Shown here: positions 11,732 to 21,845 of the stretch, in pieces
Numbering within the stretch: position 1 is the first letter of the stretch
Layout of the letters: each line of letters begins with the position of its first letter
Source: Neolewinella marina
GTDB lineage: Bacteria > Bacteroidota > Bacteroidia > Chitinophagales > Saprospiraceae
Length of the DNA stretch: 64,000 nt
Direction of reading: 5' to 3'
Assembly (NCBI RefSeq): GCF_002631205.1
Contig: NZ_PDLO01000008.1
Coordinates: 62,001-126,000 of the forward strand
Made by a program: the position numbers and the translations under genes
The notes under the pieces: model-generated
The model's input: only the letters and a program-made list of their open reading frames with translations
Told to the model about the DNA's origin: nothing
Database searches by the model: none

Positions 11732-13048
11732 TTAAAGGCGCCAGATGGTCTCTCCGTCGCGCAGTTCGTCGCGGTTGTAGAGGCCCTTCAGGTCGAACAG
11801 CAGGAGGTTGTCGCGGCTGAGCTCTCGGAATGAATCCAGGGTGTAATCCTTGAAGCTGGAGTGGGAAACGGCGACCACGATGGCGTCGTACTGCTTGCCG
11901 ATTTCTTCGGTCAGCGTCAATCCGTACTCGTGGGCCACCTCGTTGGGGCTCGCGTGGGGGTCATGGACGTGGACGTTGACGCCGAAGTCCATGAGTTCAC
12001 GTACCACGTCCACCACCTTGGAGTTGCGGATGTCGGCGACGTTTTCCTTGAAGGTGACGCCGAGCATGAGCACCTTGCTCTCTTTCGGATTCTTGTTGGC
12101 CTTCAGCAGGGACTGTACCAGTTCCTTAGCGATGAAGGCGGGCATCCGGTCATTGATGCGGCGGCCGCTGGCGATCACCAGGGGGTCGTAGCCGAGTTTA
12201 ACGCTCTTGTGCAGCAGGTAGTAGGGGTCCACGCTGATGCAGTGACCACCCACCAGACCGGGGCGGAAGGGCAGGAAGTTCCACTTCGTACCGGCGGCCT
12301 CGAGCACGTCCTGGGTATCGATACCCATCTGGCGGAAAATGATGCTGAGTTCGTTGACGAAGCTGATGTTGACGTCCCGCTGGCTGTTCTCGATCACCTT
12401 GGCGGCCTCGGCCACCTTGATACTGGCGGCCTCGTAGATACCGGCGGTGATAACGTCGCCGTAGACGCCGGAAACCACCTTGAGGGTCTCGGGGTCACTG
12501 CCGCTTACGATCTTCAGGATCTTGTCGACGGTATGCTCCTTGTCGCCCGGGTTGATGCGCTCCGGGGAGTACCCTACGGTGAAGTCCTCACCGAACTTCA
12601 GTCCGCTCTCCTGTTCTAGAATCGGTACGCAGTCCTCCTCGGTACAGCCTGGGTAAACGGTGGACTCAAACACCACGATGTCACCGGCCTTCAGGGCCTT
12701 GCCCACCGAGTGGGAGGCACCGAGGAGGGGTTTCAGGTTGGGGATACGGCTCTCGTCCACGGGGGTGGGCACGGCCACGATGTGGAAGGAGGCCCGGGCC
12801 AGGTCGGCAGGGTCGGAGGTGAAGGTGATGTCCTTGTTTTCAAAGGCTGAAGCCTCGAGTTCTTCACTGGGGTCCACGGCATTGCGCATCATTTCCACCC
12901 GCGAGGCGCTGATGTCGAATCCGATGACGCGGAATTTCTTGGCGAGTTCGAGGGCCAGGGGCAGGCCTACGTATCCGAGGCCTACTACGGAAATGGCTTT
13001 TTCTTTGTTGCGGAGGCCTTGCAATAATGCGGTCGGTTGATCTACCAC
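11732..13048 (-). CDS. UDP-sugar 6-dehydrogenase (TviB/WbpO-like)
   Basis: 438 aa. The Rossmann site VVGLGYVGLPLALELAKKF begins near residue 21; the catalytic Cys lies in GLVGGHCISVDPYYLL; the C-terminal UDP-binding domain has MLGVTFKENVADIRNSKVVD. The acidic insertion ELEASAFENKDITFTSD and the ESTVYPGCTEEDCVPILE segment are characteristic of UDP-N-acetyl-hexosamine dehydrogenases (TviB/WbpO/WbpA group) rather than Ugd. It makes a UDP-(N-acetyl)hexosaminuronate with two NAD+. The initiation codon appears to be GTG at 13048, as no ATG is available before the nucleotide site. It is followed by the epimerase. Confidence 0.9.
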   Translation of the reverse strand: MVDQPTALLQGLRNKEKAISVVGLGYVGLPLALELAKKFRVIGFDISASRVEMMRNAVDPSEELEASAFENKDITFTSDPADLARASFHIVAVPTPVDESRIPNLKPLLGASHSVGKALKAGDIVVFESTVYPGCTEEDCVPILEQESGLKFGEDFTVGYSPERINPGDKEHTVDKILKIVSGSDPETLKVVSGVYGDVITAGIYEAASIKVAEAAKVIENSQRDVNISFVNELSIIFRQMGIDTQDVLEAAGTKWNFLPFRPGLVGGHCISVDPYYLLHKSVKLGYDPLVIASGRRINDRMPAFIAKELVQSLLKANKNPKESKVLMLGVTFKENVADIRNSKVVDVVRELMDFGVNVHVHDPHASPNEVAHEYGLTLTEEIGKQYDAIVVAVSHSSFKDYTLDSFRELSRDNLLLFDLKGLYNRDELRDGETIWRL

Positions 13049-13079
13049 TAGTAAAAGGAAATTTAATATTGAAGTATGG

Positions 13080-14888
13080 TCACCCTACACTTTGCAGGGC
13101 TACCATATTTTTAAAGGTACTGGAAGTGTTACACAGGCTCGTAAAGGTGCCTATTTCGTATTGCCCTCCCGGTTTGAGGTACAAGATTTGGTCAGCATTC
13201 CTGATGGTTGAAAGCCGGTGCGCAATTACGATCATCGTATAGGTTCCGGACAGGCTTTCTATATTTTCCTGGATGAGGTTTTCGCTCTGGGAGTCTAGGG
13301 CGGAGGTAGCCTCGTCCATCACCAGAATATCAATGTCGCGATACAACTCACGAGCAATTGAGATCCGCTGTCGTTGCCCTCCGCTGAGATTGACGCCATT
13401 GATGCCAATCACGGTGTCCAACTGCCCGGGCAGGTCCCGCACGAATCCATCGGCATGCGCAAGCTTGAGCGCTTTCCAGGCCCGAGCTTCTGTCTGGGGG
13501 GTGCGCCCTTCCCAAAATGTCACATTGTTAAAAATCGAATCGCTGAACACGTGGGCTTCCTGGGTAACGTAGCCGATACGCTTCCGGTAGGCATTGACGT
13601 CTAGCTGCGTAATGTCAACATCATCGATAAAGAGCATACCGGGCTTCACCTTCAACAGCCCGCACAAAATGTTCACCAGCGTTGTTTTTCCCGTGCCACT
13701 TTCCCCTACGATACCTAATGTCCGATTTTTATCAACCCGTAATTTGAGGTCTTTGAGTAGGGTGTGGTCATCGTAACCATAAGTGAGGTTCTTCGCCAGT
13801 AAGCCAGATTTCAGTCGGTCAATCTTGATTTCACCGTTCATCTCTTGGTGCGCTTCGAGGTCCGCAACGAAGGCTTCCATATTTTCTATGGAGCCCGAGG
13901 TCCCCAAAAAGCTGTTGTAGTAATTCTGGACGGATATCAAGTAGATCAACCCCCGATAGAAAAAGAGCAGACTCAGGATAAGCGCGCTCAGCGCGCCCCC
14001 GAATACTTTCACCTGCAAGAGGATGGCAACGACCACGATCAAGATGATAATGGGCTCCCGAATGGCAACAGCAATGCTGTTCATCGTCCCTACCCGTCTC
14101 TGTTCGTTTTCCACCGCCTTAATAATAGCATCAACCTTGCGCTTGAAAGGTTCCATTAAGTTCGTCGCTTTCAAAAACTTGAAGCTAGAAACACTCTCAA
14201 TCAAATAGCCTTGAAAGCTATGCGTTTTTTGGGTTACGCCACGCGAAGCGTCTTTAGTTACGGCGTAAATTCGCTTGAAAGCCAGGTTGGAAACCACACC
14301 TCCCACAGCTACAATGATAGCAAACCGGGGATTGGCGAGATAGGCCAATGAGATATAGACTAATGTCATGATGCCATTTTGTAGCATCAGGAAGTAGTAC
14401 CGATGGGAGGAATTGAGCCGCTCTACTTCCCCACTAAAGGTGTTTTGTATCCTGCCCGAATCTGAGGTTGAAAAGGCGCGGTAGTCGTATCCGGCCAGCA
14501 ACACCATGTTGTTAAGCCGAATTTTGTTGGCAAATCGTTGCCGCAGAATGACCGTGTAATAGTCGGCGCAGAACTTGGCAATGCCCTTCAGACAAAAGAA
14601 CACTAACATGACGGCTAGAATACTAGTGATGTTCAGGGGAATTCCCACTGCTTGGATTCCCTCTAGGACGAAGTCCATTTCCCCTAGTTCCGGTGTAGCT
14701 GCCGATCCAGATTCCGCCGGTCCTGCGGCCTGTAGCAGAGGAAGGAACATTGTGAGGCCAATCCCGTCTAGAATGGCCACGAACATAGCGGCAACCAGGG
14801 AGATGATAGCCGCATTGCCCAGGTACTTGTAGAAAAACCGGAAGTAGCCAAACAGCTGCTTTGGAAGTAAACGCTTTATCCTTTTCAA
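13080..14888 (-). CDS. ABC transporter with fused permease and ATPase (MsbA/PglK-like)
   Basis: 602 aa. An N-terminal six-helix exporter domain (first helix about residues 27-47) precedes a nucleotide-binding domain with Walker [14 protein letters not shown]-loop [13 protein letters not shown], signature [14 protein letters not shown], Walker [15 protein letters not shown] and H-loop VIAHRLSTI. Half-transporters of this type in polysaccharide loci flip lipid-linked oligosaccharides (PglK) or lipids (MsbA). Its start overlaps the end of rfbA by 4 nt, embedding it in the operon. This could be the flippase for the repeat unit, since no Wzx is visible in the window. Confidence 0.9.
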   Translation of the reverse strand: MKRIKRLLPKQLFGYFRFFYKYLGNAAIISLVAAMFVAILDGIGLTMFLPLLQAAGPAESGSAATPELGEMDFVLEGIQAVGIPLNITSILAVMLVFFCLKGIAKFCADYYTVILRQRFANKIRLNNMVLLAGYDYRAFSTSDSGRIQNTFSGEVERLNSSHRYYFLMLQNGIMTLVYISLAYLANPRFAIIVAVGGVVSNLAFKRIYAVTKDASRGVTQKTHSFQGYLIESVSSFKFLKATNLMEPFKRKVDAIIKAVENEQRRVGTMNSIAVAIREPIIILIVVVAILLQVKVFGGALSALILSLLFFYRGLIYLISVQNYYNSFLGTSGSIENMEAFVADLEAHQEMNGEIKIDRLKSGLLAKNLTYGYDDHTLLKDLKLRVDKNRTLGIVGESGTGKTTLVNILCGLLKVKPGMLFIDDVDITQLDVNAYRKRIGYVTQEAHVFSDSIFNNVTFWEGRTPQTEARAWKALKLAHADGFVRDLPGQLDTVIGINGVNLSGGQRQRISIARELYRDIDILVMDEATSALDSQSENLIQENIESLSGTYTMIVIAHRLSTIRNADQILYLKPGGQYEIGTFTSLCNTSSTFKNMVALQSVG

Positions 14889-15757
14889 ACTGTATGATCT
14901 ATAAGTGAAGCCAGGTAAGTTCCATAGCTGCTTTTCTTCAAGCGCTCGGCTTGCCGTCGAAGCTCATCCCTGTTAATTAACCCCATCCGCCAGGCCACTT
15001 CCTCAATGCAGCCTACCTTATAGCCCTGCCGCTTCTCGATAACGCGGACAAACTCCGAGGCATCGTGGAGGCTGTCCACCGTGCCGGTGTCGAGCCAGGC
15101 GGTACCACGGCGCATGATGCCTACTTCCAGTTTTCCCCTCTCGAGGTAATGACGGTTGACGTCGGTGATTTCGTATTCCCCCCGGGGGCTGGGGGTGATG
15201 TTCTTGGCGATTTCTACCACGTCGGCGTCGTAGAAGTAGAGTCCCGGAACCGCGTACCGGCTCTTCGGCCGCTGGGGCTTTTCCTCGATGGATACGGCGC
15301 GCTGCTTATCGTCAAACTCCACGATCCCGTAGCGTTGGGGGTCCTGCACGGCGTAGGCGAAGATGCGCGCGCCCTTCGTTAGTCGGGCGCTCTCCTGGAG
15401 GAGCTCGGTGAGTCCGGCCCCGTAGAAGATGTTGTCGCCCAGGATAAGGGCACAAGGGTCGCCGTTGATGAATTCTTCTCCGATCACGAAGGCCTGGGCC
15501 AAGCCATTGGGTTCGGCCTGAGTGGCGTAGGCGAAGCGGCAACCGAGCCGGCTGCCATCGCCCAGTAGACGCTGGAATGCTGGACCGTCTTCCGGGGTAG
15601 TGATGATGAGGATTTCCCGGATGCCGGCAAGCATCAGTACCGACAAAGGGTAATAAATCATCGGCTTGTCGTAGATCGGCATCAGCTGTTTGCACACCGC
15701 CAGGGTGATGGGGTACAAGCGCGTGCCGCTGCCGCCGGCCAGGATAATCCCCTTCAT
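14885..15757 (-). CDS. rfbA: glucose-1-phosphate thymidylyltransferase
   Basis: 290 aa, full length. The pyrophosphorylase signature [20 protein letters not shown] occupies residues 4-23; [20 protein letters not shown] and LGDNIFYG follow, with [19 protein letters not shown] later. The enzyme converts dTTP and glucose-1-phosphate to dTDP-glucose, the first step toward dTDP-rhamnose and related deoxysugars. Its start codon overlaps the end of rfbB by 4 nt. rfbC lies about 8 kb away at 23596, and no rfbD is seen in the window. Confidence 0.96.
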   Translation of the reverse strand: MKGIILAGGSGTRLYPITLAVCKQLMPIYDKPMIYYPLSVLMLAGIREILIITTPEDGPAFQRLLGDGSRLGCRFAYATQAEPNGLAQAFVIGEEFINGDPCALILGDNIFYGAGLTELLQESARLTKGARIFAYAVQDPQRYGIVEFDDKQRAVSIEEKPQRPKSRYAVPGLYFYDADVVEIAKNITPSPRGEYEITDVNRHYLERGKLEVGIMRRGTAWLDTGTVDSLHDASEFVRVIEKRQGYKVGCIEEVAWRMGLINRDELRRQAERLKKSSYGTYLASLIDHTV

Positions 15758-16752
15758 GCGGAGAATGCTTTTAGGTACCAGGCAACAGTTTCCTCCAGGC
15801 CCTGCTGCAGGTCCGTTTGGGGCGTCCAGCCCAGTTCCGTGCGAATCTTTTCGGCGTCTATGGCGTACCGCAGGTCGTGACCGGCCCGGTCGGGCACGAA
15901 AGCGATCAGGCCCTCACTGATGCCGACTTCCCGGTCCAGTTGCTCATCCACCGTAGCGCAGATCCGGCGTACCAGGTCGATGTTGCGCCATTCGTCGTTG
16001 CCGCCGATGTTGTAGGTTTCCCCCACCCGCCCCCGGTGGAGGATCAGGTCGATAGCGTTTACGTGGTCGCCGACATAGAGCCAGTCTCTCACATTGATGC
16101 CTTTACCATAAACGGGGATGGGCCGGTCGTGCACGGCGTTGTTGATGATGACCGGAATCAGCTTCTCGGGGTACTGCCGGGGGCCATAATTATTGGAGCA
16201 GTTGCTGATTACGGTTGGCATGCCGTAGGTATGGTGCCAGGCGCGGACGAAGTGATCGCTGCCCGCCTTGGAGGCCGAGTAGGGACTGCGGGGATCGTAT
16301 GGTGTATCCTCCGTAAAGGCCCCGGTCTCGCCCAGCGAGCCATACACCTCATCGGTCGATACGTGATAGAACAGCTTGCCGCCAAAGTTTCCCTTCCAGG
16401 CTTCGTGGGCCGCCTGCAGCAGGGTGGCGGTTCCCACTACGTTGGTTCGCACAAAAACCAGGGGATCCTCAATACTGCGGTCCACGTGGCTCTCGGCGGC
16501 CAGGTGAATGACTGTATCGATGGGATAGATCGCGAAGATTTTCCGGATCGCATCGAGGTCCGTAATGTCAACCTCCAGGAAACTGTAGTTATCAGCCCCG
16601 GCTACCGCGCTCACGTTGGCCAGATCGCCGGCGTAGGTCAGGGCATCGAGGTTGATGATGTTGTAGTGGGGATACGTCTGCACCAAATGTTCCACCAGGT
16701 GAGAACCGATGAATCCCGCCCCTCCGGTAACCATAATGGTCTTGGTGATCAT
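15754..16752 (-). CDS. rfbB: dTDP-glucose 4,6-dehydratase
   Basis: 332 aa from ATG 16752, chosen because it forms an ATGA overlap with the upstream stop and leaves [20 protein letters not shown] as the start. An in-frame start 21 nt upstream is less likely. NAD site [15 protein letters not shown], active-site [17 protein letters not shown] and [15 protein letters not shown] are all present, as in RmlB. It converts dTDP-glucose to dTDP-4-keto-6-deoxyglucose, precursor of rhamnose and amino-deoxysugars in the polymer. It sits between a glycosyltransferase and rfbA with 4-nt overlaps on both sides. Confidence 0.96.
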   Translation of the reverse strand: MITKTIMVTGGAGFIGSHLVEHLVQTYPHYNIINLDALTYAGDLANVSAVAGADNYSFLEVDITDLDAIRKIFAIYPIDTVIHLAAESHVDRSIEDPLVFVRTNVVGTATLLQAAHEAWKGNFGGKLFYHVSTDEVYGSLGETGAFTEDTPYDPRSPYSASKAGSDHFVRAWHHTYGMPTVISNCSNNYGPRQYPEKLIPVIINNAVHDRPIPVYGKGINVRDWLYVGDHVNAIDLILHRGRVGETYNIGGNDEWRNIDLVRRICATVDEQLDREVGISEGLIAFVPDRAGHDLRYAIDAEKIRTELGWTPQTDLQQGLEETVAWYLKAFSA

Positions 16753-18053
16753 GCAGCAATCTCGTTGAGCCATCCCGCCAGCTGCTTCACCAGGCGGGGA
16801 TGACTGTATTCCTTAATAACCTCCCGGTCGAGCTCCTCCGTATCTCCACGACGGTAAGATTGGTAGGATTCGTTCAGGTATTCGGCGACGCGCGCGGGTG
16901 CCATGTCGTACCCCAGAGAGCAACCGCTGTTCGTTTTTTCCATGATACGGGCTACGTCGCTGTCCATCGGGCCAAAATTCAGGATGGGCCGGCGCGCAGC
17001 CAGGTACTCGAAGAACTTCCCGGGGATGCGCCCCGTGGCGTTGTCCTGCTGGTTGAGCAACAACAGCAGCAGGTGGCTGTCGAGTGTCTCCTGCAATGCC
17101 TCCCGCCGGCTTACGGTACCGCCAAAATGGGTCTGCTCCACCAGACCGTGGTCCTCAATCGACCGCCGGACGCGGTGGTCGACCTGCCCGAACAGCCGCA
17201 GTTCAAAGTCCTCGGTGAAGCCCTCCACCTCCTCCTTTAGTTGGGCAATGGCCCGGAAGAGCACCTCCGGATGGCGGTCGTGCCCCATAATCCCCAGGTG
17301 AGTGAGGGTGAACTTCCGGTGGGGTTGCCGTTGCAAGCCGGCAAAATCGTTGGGATCGTAGCCCCAGTAGAGCACCCGCACGTTGCGGGCACCGATCGAC
17401 TCCAGGTCGGTCTTCCAGCTCGGACTCACGATGGTGGTCAGGCTGGCCTGTCGGAATGCCTCCTGTTCCAGCCGCTCGTGTTTCTTGCGTGCTGCCGCGG
17501 TGAGATTCAGCATCTGGTAGTAGTCGACCTGCGTCCAGGGGTCCTGGAAATCGGCCAGCCACGGCAGCCCGGTGGCCCGGCTCACCAGGGTGGCGATGCG
17601 GGTGTTGGAGTGGGGCGGTCCGTCGGAAAGGATAGCATCCACCGGGTTATCCTTCAGGTATTCCAAGATACGGTTCACCGAGCCCCGGATCCAGGTGGCC
17701 CGGGCGTCGGGGATGAAGAAGTTGCTCCTTACCCAGACAGCCAGCCGGTGCTTCCAGCCGCCTGCGGATTCGTCGGTGTAGAAGACGTTGTTCACGTTTT
17801 CGTCGGCCGGCTTGCCCATGAATTTCTTGTACCAGGCGTAGGGCTCCCATATGGGCTGCCGGATGACCTCGAGGTTTTCGGGGAGGTCGGCGTTGTTACT
17901 CTCGTCCAGGGTAGGATAGTGGGCTCCGTCGGCGGTGAAGATGACAGGCTCCCAGCCCGACTGCCGCAGGTATTTGGCAAACTTCAGGCAGCGCAGTACG
18001 GCGATGCCCCCGGAGGGGGGCCAGTAGTAGGAAACGATCAGGACGCGCTTCAA
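16749..18053 (-). CDS. glycosyltransferase (GT4-like)
   Basis: 434 aa. The start MKRVLIVSYYWPPSGGIAVL is the usual donor-domain opening of GT4-like proteins, with DAILSDGPPHSNTRIATLVS and WLADFQDPWTQVDYY in the N-terminal half, and THLGIMGHDRHPEVLFRAI and GKFFEYLAARRPILNFGP in the C-terminal nucleotide-binding half. It is the first enzyme gene of the locus, 103 nt after the antiterminator gene, and overlaps rfbB by 4 nt. Its donor is unknown; position suggests an early transfer step. Confidence 0.85.
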   Translation of the reverse strand: MKRVLIVSYYWPPSGGIAVLRCLKFAKYLRQSGWEPVIFTADGAHYPTLDESNNADLPENLEVIRQPIWEPYAWYKKFMGKPADENVNNVFYTDESAGGWKHRLAVWVRSNFFIPDARATWIRGSVNRILEYLKDNPVDAILSDGPPHSNTRIATLVSRATGLPWLADFQDPWTQVDYYQMLNLTAAARKKHERLEQEAFRQASLTTIVSPSWKTDLESIGARNVRVLYWGYDPNDFAGLQRQPHRKFTLTHLGIMGHDRHPEVLFRAIAQLKEEVEGFTEDFELRLFGQVDHRVRRSIEDHGLVEQTHFGGTVSRREALQETLDSHLLLLLLNQQDNATGRIPGKFFEYLAARRPILNFGPMDSDVARIMEKTNSGCSLGYDMAPARVAEYLNESYQSYRRGDTEELDREVIKEYSHPRLVKQLAGWLNEIAA

Positions 18054-18156
18054 GCCAGTACTTCAGTTTCTGCCGCATACGGCTTCGCCCTCCATGTGTC
18101 GAAGCCACTATGTCCCAACCGCCACCGCGGTCCGTTGTCCGACTTGGTATTCGCTT

Positions 18157-18789
18157 CTACCAAAGTTTCTTTTTGCCTTCACCATCCGCCGTTTCAGCCG
18201 GTAGCGAAGCTCCTTCCAGCGGCACCACGTCGCGGGGAGAAACCTCGCAAGTCATGAGCCGGGCATCGAGCCCTCCGAAGGAAATGATGAAGGTCTTTTT
18301 ATTCTTTGCGTTCAGGTAATGACCACGGACGCCCGCCAGCGGACCGCGGCAAATTTCCACTAAAGCACCCGGACTTAGGGCCTCGATCTTCTCCTCCACC
18401 ACCCATTCCAGGGTATTGTCAGTAGAAAGACGCTTGAGGAGTTCGATCTCGTGGGGCTTCACTTGACGCCGCTCGCGGCCCAGTTTTACGAATCCGAAGA
18501 CGAAGTTTTGCCGCTGTACCGCAACTGCTTGGCGGGCGACAATTTTAACAAAGAGGTAGCCACCTATTAAGGGAATTTGCCGTACCCCAGTCTTTGATTT
18601 GTACCTAAAAGGGCGCTCTCGTAAGGGTAGGAAGTACTCAACGCCTTCCAGTTCCAGTTGCTTCGCCACTACCTTCTCCTTCCGGTGACCAACGCGCACC
18701 GCGAACCACCGGGGTTCGGCGGGATGCAGGTCATCCAGCGCCGCAGAATGGTCGGATGGAAAGCTTTGGGAATGGGCAGTTATCAGCAC
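18157..18789 (-). CDS. UpxY/RfaH-like NusG-family transcription antiterminator
   Basis: 210 aa. The NGN domain is recognisable from PRWFAVRVGHRKEKVVAKQL through EYFLPLRERPFRYKSKTG and IPLIGGYLFVKI, and a KOW-like segment follows (LSPGALVEICRGPLAGVRGH). In Bacteroides, UpxY proteins at the head of capsule loci are known to let RNA polymerase read through the long operon. This gene has exactly that position: first gene, with a likely promoter 42-49 nt upstream, and the whole minus-strand locus follows. The housekeeping NusG would be elsewhere, so this is read as the locus-specific paralogue. Confidence 0.9.
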   Translation of the reverse strand: MLITAHSQSFPSDHSAALDDLHPAEPRWFAVRVGHRKEKVVAKQLELEGVEYFLPLRERPFRYKSKTGVRQIPLIGGYLFVKIVARQAVAVQRQNFVFGFVKLGRERRQVKPHEIELLKRLSTDNTLEWVVEEKIEALSPGALVEICRGPLAGVRGHYLNAKNKKTFIISFGGLDARLMTCEVSPRDVVPLEGASLPAETADGEGKKKLW

Positions 18790-18830
18790 TAAGCGACGCT
18801 TTAACAGGGTCTTATTCTCCTAAGAGTCCG

Positions 18831-18838
18831 CAAAGATA
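18831..18838 (-). promoter_or_regulatory. putative -7 box of polysaccharide operon promoter
   Basis: On the minus strand the bases read TATCTTTG, a perfect match to the Bacteroidota -7 consensus TAnnTTTG. It would start transcription near 18825, leaving about 36 nt of leader before the antiterminator gene. A convincing -33 TTTG was not found at ideal spacing. Confidence 0.55.
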
Positions 18839-18879
18839 ACCCTTTGGGCCACAATACGGAGCTTTGCATGTCAAAGCTT

Positions 18880-20970
18880 TTAATACCCCCCTGACCACCG
18901 CCGCAGTCCCCACTCGGCGACGAACAATCCGAACAGCAAAAAGAAGATCCACTTCACGTTCAGGACGGAGCGGGTAGTCACCGTCTGGTAAAGTACCGGC
19001 TTGACGGCCTCACTTTGGGCCAGGAAATCGGCCAGAGCGGCGAGCTGTCCGGGGAAGAGCAGGCTGCCCCCGTAGCGCTCACTCAGCTGCCGCAGCAGGC
19101 CGTGGTCCGCCTCCAGGGCGTAGCGCTCTACCTCCACGGCCTGGACGCTGAAGCGGCCTTCGCTCACCAGCTCCTCGCCATTGTGGGCCGCGGTGGCCCG
19201 GTAGCGGTAGTTGCCCACCGGCAGGGTGCCGGCGTTGAGGGCGTAGGCGTTGGCCGTCCGCGTGAAGGTGTAGTTGTACTCCCGGTCTTCGGGGCCGGTA
19301 ATTACCACCCGTGCCTCCGGGTCGTTGACCAGCTCGTAGCTGGTGTTGTAGAGTTCCCCGTCGAGGATTACCGGCTCGTTTTCGTCGAAAATGTTCTCCG
19401 CCACGCTGACCCGGAACCGGCGCTTGTCCTCCTGCACGGTCAGGAATTGCGCCAGCTGGCTTACCAGTTCATCGAAGCGGGCGTGGTTGCCGTACTCCAG
19501 GTAGTCGTAGAGCCGCCACTGCCACAGCCCCGAAGCAGCCAGCACCCCGGTGCGCCGGCCCCGGCTCTCGCCCACCACCAGGAGAGGGTACTCCGTATCG
19601 ACCCGGCCAATGCGCTGCAACAGCACGGGGTTCGCTCCCGGCCCTACCCGGAATTCCCCGAAGGGGGCCGACAGCGGCGGATAGGTCGGCAAAGCCTGCC
19701 GCAGTTCCTCGCTCAGGGTGAAAGCGCTGAAGCCCGGGGCCAGGCGGGCGGTCACCTCGTTGCCCTGCACCTGCGCGCCGCCGCCCGAGAGTTGCAGCAG
19801 TTCCTGGGCCGCGTTCACCAGGGGTGCCGGCAGGTCCGGCCCCGTGATGAAGAGGGTGGGAATATTCCCGGCGCGCAACTCCTCCAATTGTCGGCTGACG
19901 CGCTGCACGGCCGACGGCAAATGGTGGAGTACCACCAGGTCGTAATCGGACAACCGCCCGTCAAACTTGTTGCCGTAAGCGATTTCCACCTCGTTATTGC
20001 GGCCGCTGACCAGGGCCTGCCGCAGGGCCCCGAGGTCGGGATGGGGGGCGGCAGCCAGCAGGAGGATGGACTGGCGTCCGTCAAGCACGTCTACGAAGAT
20101 GTCGCGCTGGTTGTTGGCCGTGGTGACCTCCTGACCGATGGTGGAGACCGCAATCCGGTACCGCTGTACGCCCGCCCGGTCCGCGTCGAGCACGACTTCC
20201 CGGGTGGTGAAAAAATCGGGGCCATCAATGGTAAGGGATTCGGTGTGGAGCACGGAGGTACCGGCCTCCCCCACCCGGCTCACGGTGAGGGCGGTACGCT
20301 CCCCGGCGGCGTTGCGGGCGCTGAGGTCAACCTGGATGACGAACTTATCCTCCAGGTAGGCGATGCGGTTGTGGAATACCCGGTTGATGTAGAGGTCGCG
20401 CCGGCGGGTGGTATCCCCCAGGCCCACCGTATACACCGGCGCCCTCAGCGGCAGGTCGCGGTAGGCCGGGTTCGGGCCCTGGTTATAGATGCCGTCGGTG
20501 GCCAGCACCACCGCTCCCAGGTTCTGGTTGCCGTAGAGATCGGCGATTTCGGACAGCACCGCGTCCAGGTTGGTCTGCTTGTCGGAAAAACTGAGTTCGT
20601 CCTCCTCCCGCACCGTGCTGCCGAAGGTGTAGTGCACCACCCGATGATCGCGCGCGAGGGCTTCCCGCAGCGCGGCCCACTCCGCCCGGTAGGCCGTGGT
20701 GTCGGTCTCCAGCCCCACCGATTCGCTTACGTCCTGGGCCAGCACGATGATGGGTTCCTGCCGGTCGGTCTGCAGGAAACGCAGCAACGGGGCCAGCAAG
20801 AGGACAGCCAGCAGGGTGTACCCCAGGAAGCGGAGCGCGGCCATGCCCCACAGCAGGGGCCGGGAAGCCGTGATCGCCGACCGGTAGTAGAGCAGCAGGG
20901 CCACGACCAGTCCGGCCAGCCCGCACAACAGCAGGTACCAGAGCGGGTAGGTAAAGGAGATGTTTTCCAA
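18880..20970 (-). CDS. membrane VWA-domain protein (BatA-like)
   Basis: 696 aa. Two N-terminal membrane helices (about residues 10-28 and 37-61) precede a VWA-like domain with a MIDAS-type DxSxS (QDVSESVG, near residue 80) and VVLATDGIYNQG. A large extracytoplasmic middle part follows, then one C-terminal helix (WIFFLLFGLFVAEWGL). This layout resembles Bacteroidota VWA proteins such as BatA/BatB relatives or glutamine-amidotransferase-like membrane proteins; a catalytic triad was not recognised. It lies 30 nt downstream of a response regulator gene on the same strand, so the two may be co-transcribed. Role unknown, probably envelope stress or assembly. Confidence 0.7.
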   Translation of the reverse strand: MENISFTYPLWYLLLCGLAGLVVALLLYYRSAITASRPLLWGMAALRFLGYTLLAVLLLAPLLRFLQTDRQEPIIVLAQDVSESVGLETDTTAYRAEWAALREALARDHRVVHYTFGSTVREEDELSFSDKQTNLDAVLSEIADLYGNQNLGAVVLATDGIYNQGPNPAYRDLPLRAPVYTVGLGDTTRRRDLYINRVFHNRIAYLEDKFVIQVDLSARNAAGERTALTVSRVGEAGTSVLHTESLTIDGPDFFTTREVVLDADRAGVQRYRIAVSTIGQEVTTANNQRDIFVDVLDGRQSILLLAAAPHPDLGALRQALVSGRNNEVEIAYGNKFDGRLSDYDLVVLHHLPSAVQRVSRQLEELRAGNIPTLFITGPDLPAPLVNAAQELLQLSGGGAQVQGNEVTARLAPGFSAFTLSEELRQALPTYPPLSAPFGEFRVGPGANPVLLQRIGRVDTEYPLLVVGESRGRRTGVLAASGLWQWRLYDYLEYGNHARFDELVSQLAQFLTVQEDKRRFRVSVAENIFDENEPVILDGELYNTSYELVNDPEARVVITGPEDREYNYTFTRTANAYALNAGTLPVGNYRYRATAAHNGEELVSEGRFSVQAVEVERYALEADHGLLRQLSERYGGSLLFPGQLAALADFLAQSEAVKPVLYQTVTTRSVLNVKWIFFLLFGLFVAEWGLRRWSGGY

Positions 20971-21000
20971 GGTACGGCCGGGTTTCTACGCGGTGGAGGG

Positions 21001-21684
21001 CTACTCCACGAACTTATACCCAACGCCCCGCACGCTCAGGAAGTGTGTCGGATTCTTGGGGTCCTGCTCGAAATACTTGCGGAAGGACAGGATAAAGTTA
21101 TCAATGGTTCGCGTACTGGGGTAGACGTCGTAGCCCCAGACCGACTGCAGGATCTGCTGGCGGCTGACCACCTCGCCCCGCCGTTCGGTGAGCAACTTGA
21201 GCAGCATGGCCTCCTTCTTGGTAAGGGTGAAGCCACCCTGGTTGCCGGTGGCCTCGTAGGTGGCGAAGTTTACCTGGTTGTTGCCGAAGGTAAACAGGTC
21301 GGGCTGCACATCGGGCGATTTGCTGGTCCGTTCGATGAGGCGGTTGACGCGTAGCAGCAGCTCCTCAAACACGAAGGGCTTGATGAGGTAGTCGTCGGCC
21401 CCTTTCTTCAGCCCCTGGATGCGGTCCTGGGCCTGGTCCTTGGCCGTCAGGAAGATGATCGGCGTGTCGCGGTTCGTCAGCCGCACCTGCTCCACCACCT
21501 GGAAGCCGTTGACTTCGGGCAGCATCACGTCGACGATCATGATGTCGAAGTGCTGTTCGCTGGCGTACTTCAGGGCCTTGCGGCCGTCTTCGGCGGTCAC
21601 CACTTCGAAGTTTTCCATTTCGAAGTTGAGTTTCACGGTTTCGCGAATGTTCTCTTCGTCTTCGACCAGCAGGATACGGAGCAT
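21001..21684 (-). CDS. OmpR/PhoB-family response regulator
   Basis: 227 aa. The receiver domain has the acidic pair at residues 9-11 (VEDEEN), phospho-acceptor Asp52 (MIVDVMLPEVNG), Thr80 (FLTAKD) and Lys102 (YLIKPF). The C-terminal winged helix has TLTKKEAMLLKLLTERRGEV and STRTIDNFILSFRKYFEQD, ending RGVGYKFVE. All key residues are present, so it should be a phosphorylation-controlled DNA-binding regulator. No histidine kinase gene is adjacent, so the partner is unknown. The nearby VWA membrane protein could be a target. Confidence 0.93.
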   Translation of the reverse strand: MLRILLVEDEENIRETVKLNFEMENFEVVTAEDGRKALKYASEQHFDIMIVDVMLPEVNGFQVVEQVRLTNRDTPIIFLTAKDQAQDRIQGLKKGADDYLIKPFVFEELLLRVNRLIERTSKSPDVQPDLFTFGNNQVNFATYEATGNQGGFTLTKKEAMLLKLLTERRGEVVSRQQILQSVWGYDVYPSTRTIDNFILSFRKYFEQDPKNPTHFLSVRGVGYKFVE

Positions 21685-21845
21685 GAGGTGATACTTTAGC
21701 AGTGGTTACAAGTGGTAACCTACAATGGTTGTCGCGGTCGGGGAAACCGCCTTTTTTCCCGGCAAGCCCTTTCCTGAAGGGAAATTGGCCCGGTTTCCTA
21801 AGCTATTTTTCCCGTTCTTTGTTGTTGCTGTGACGATCACCCATT

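Noticed and set aside
19015-21354. Long open frame antisense to the VWA and response regulator genes
   Set aside because: It crosses two well-supported genes on the other strand and has no recognisable domain.
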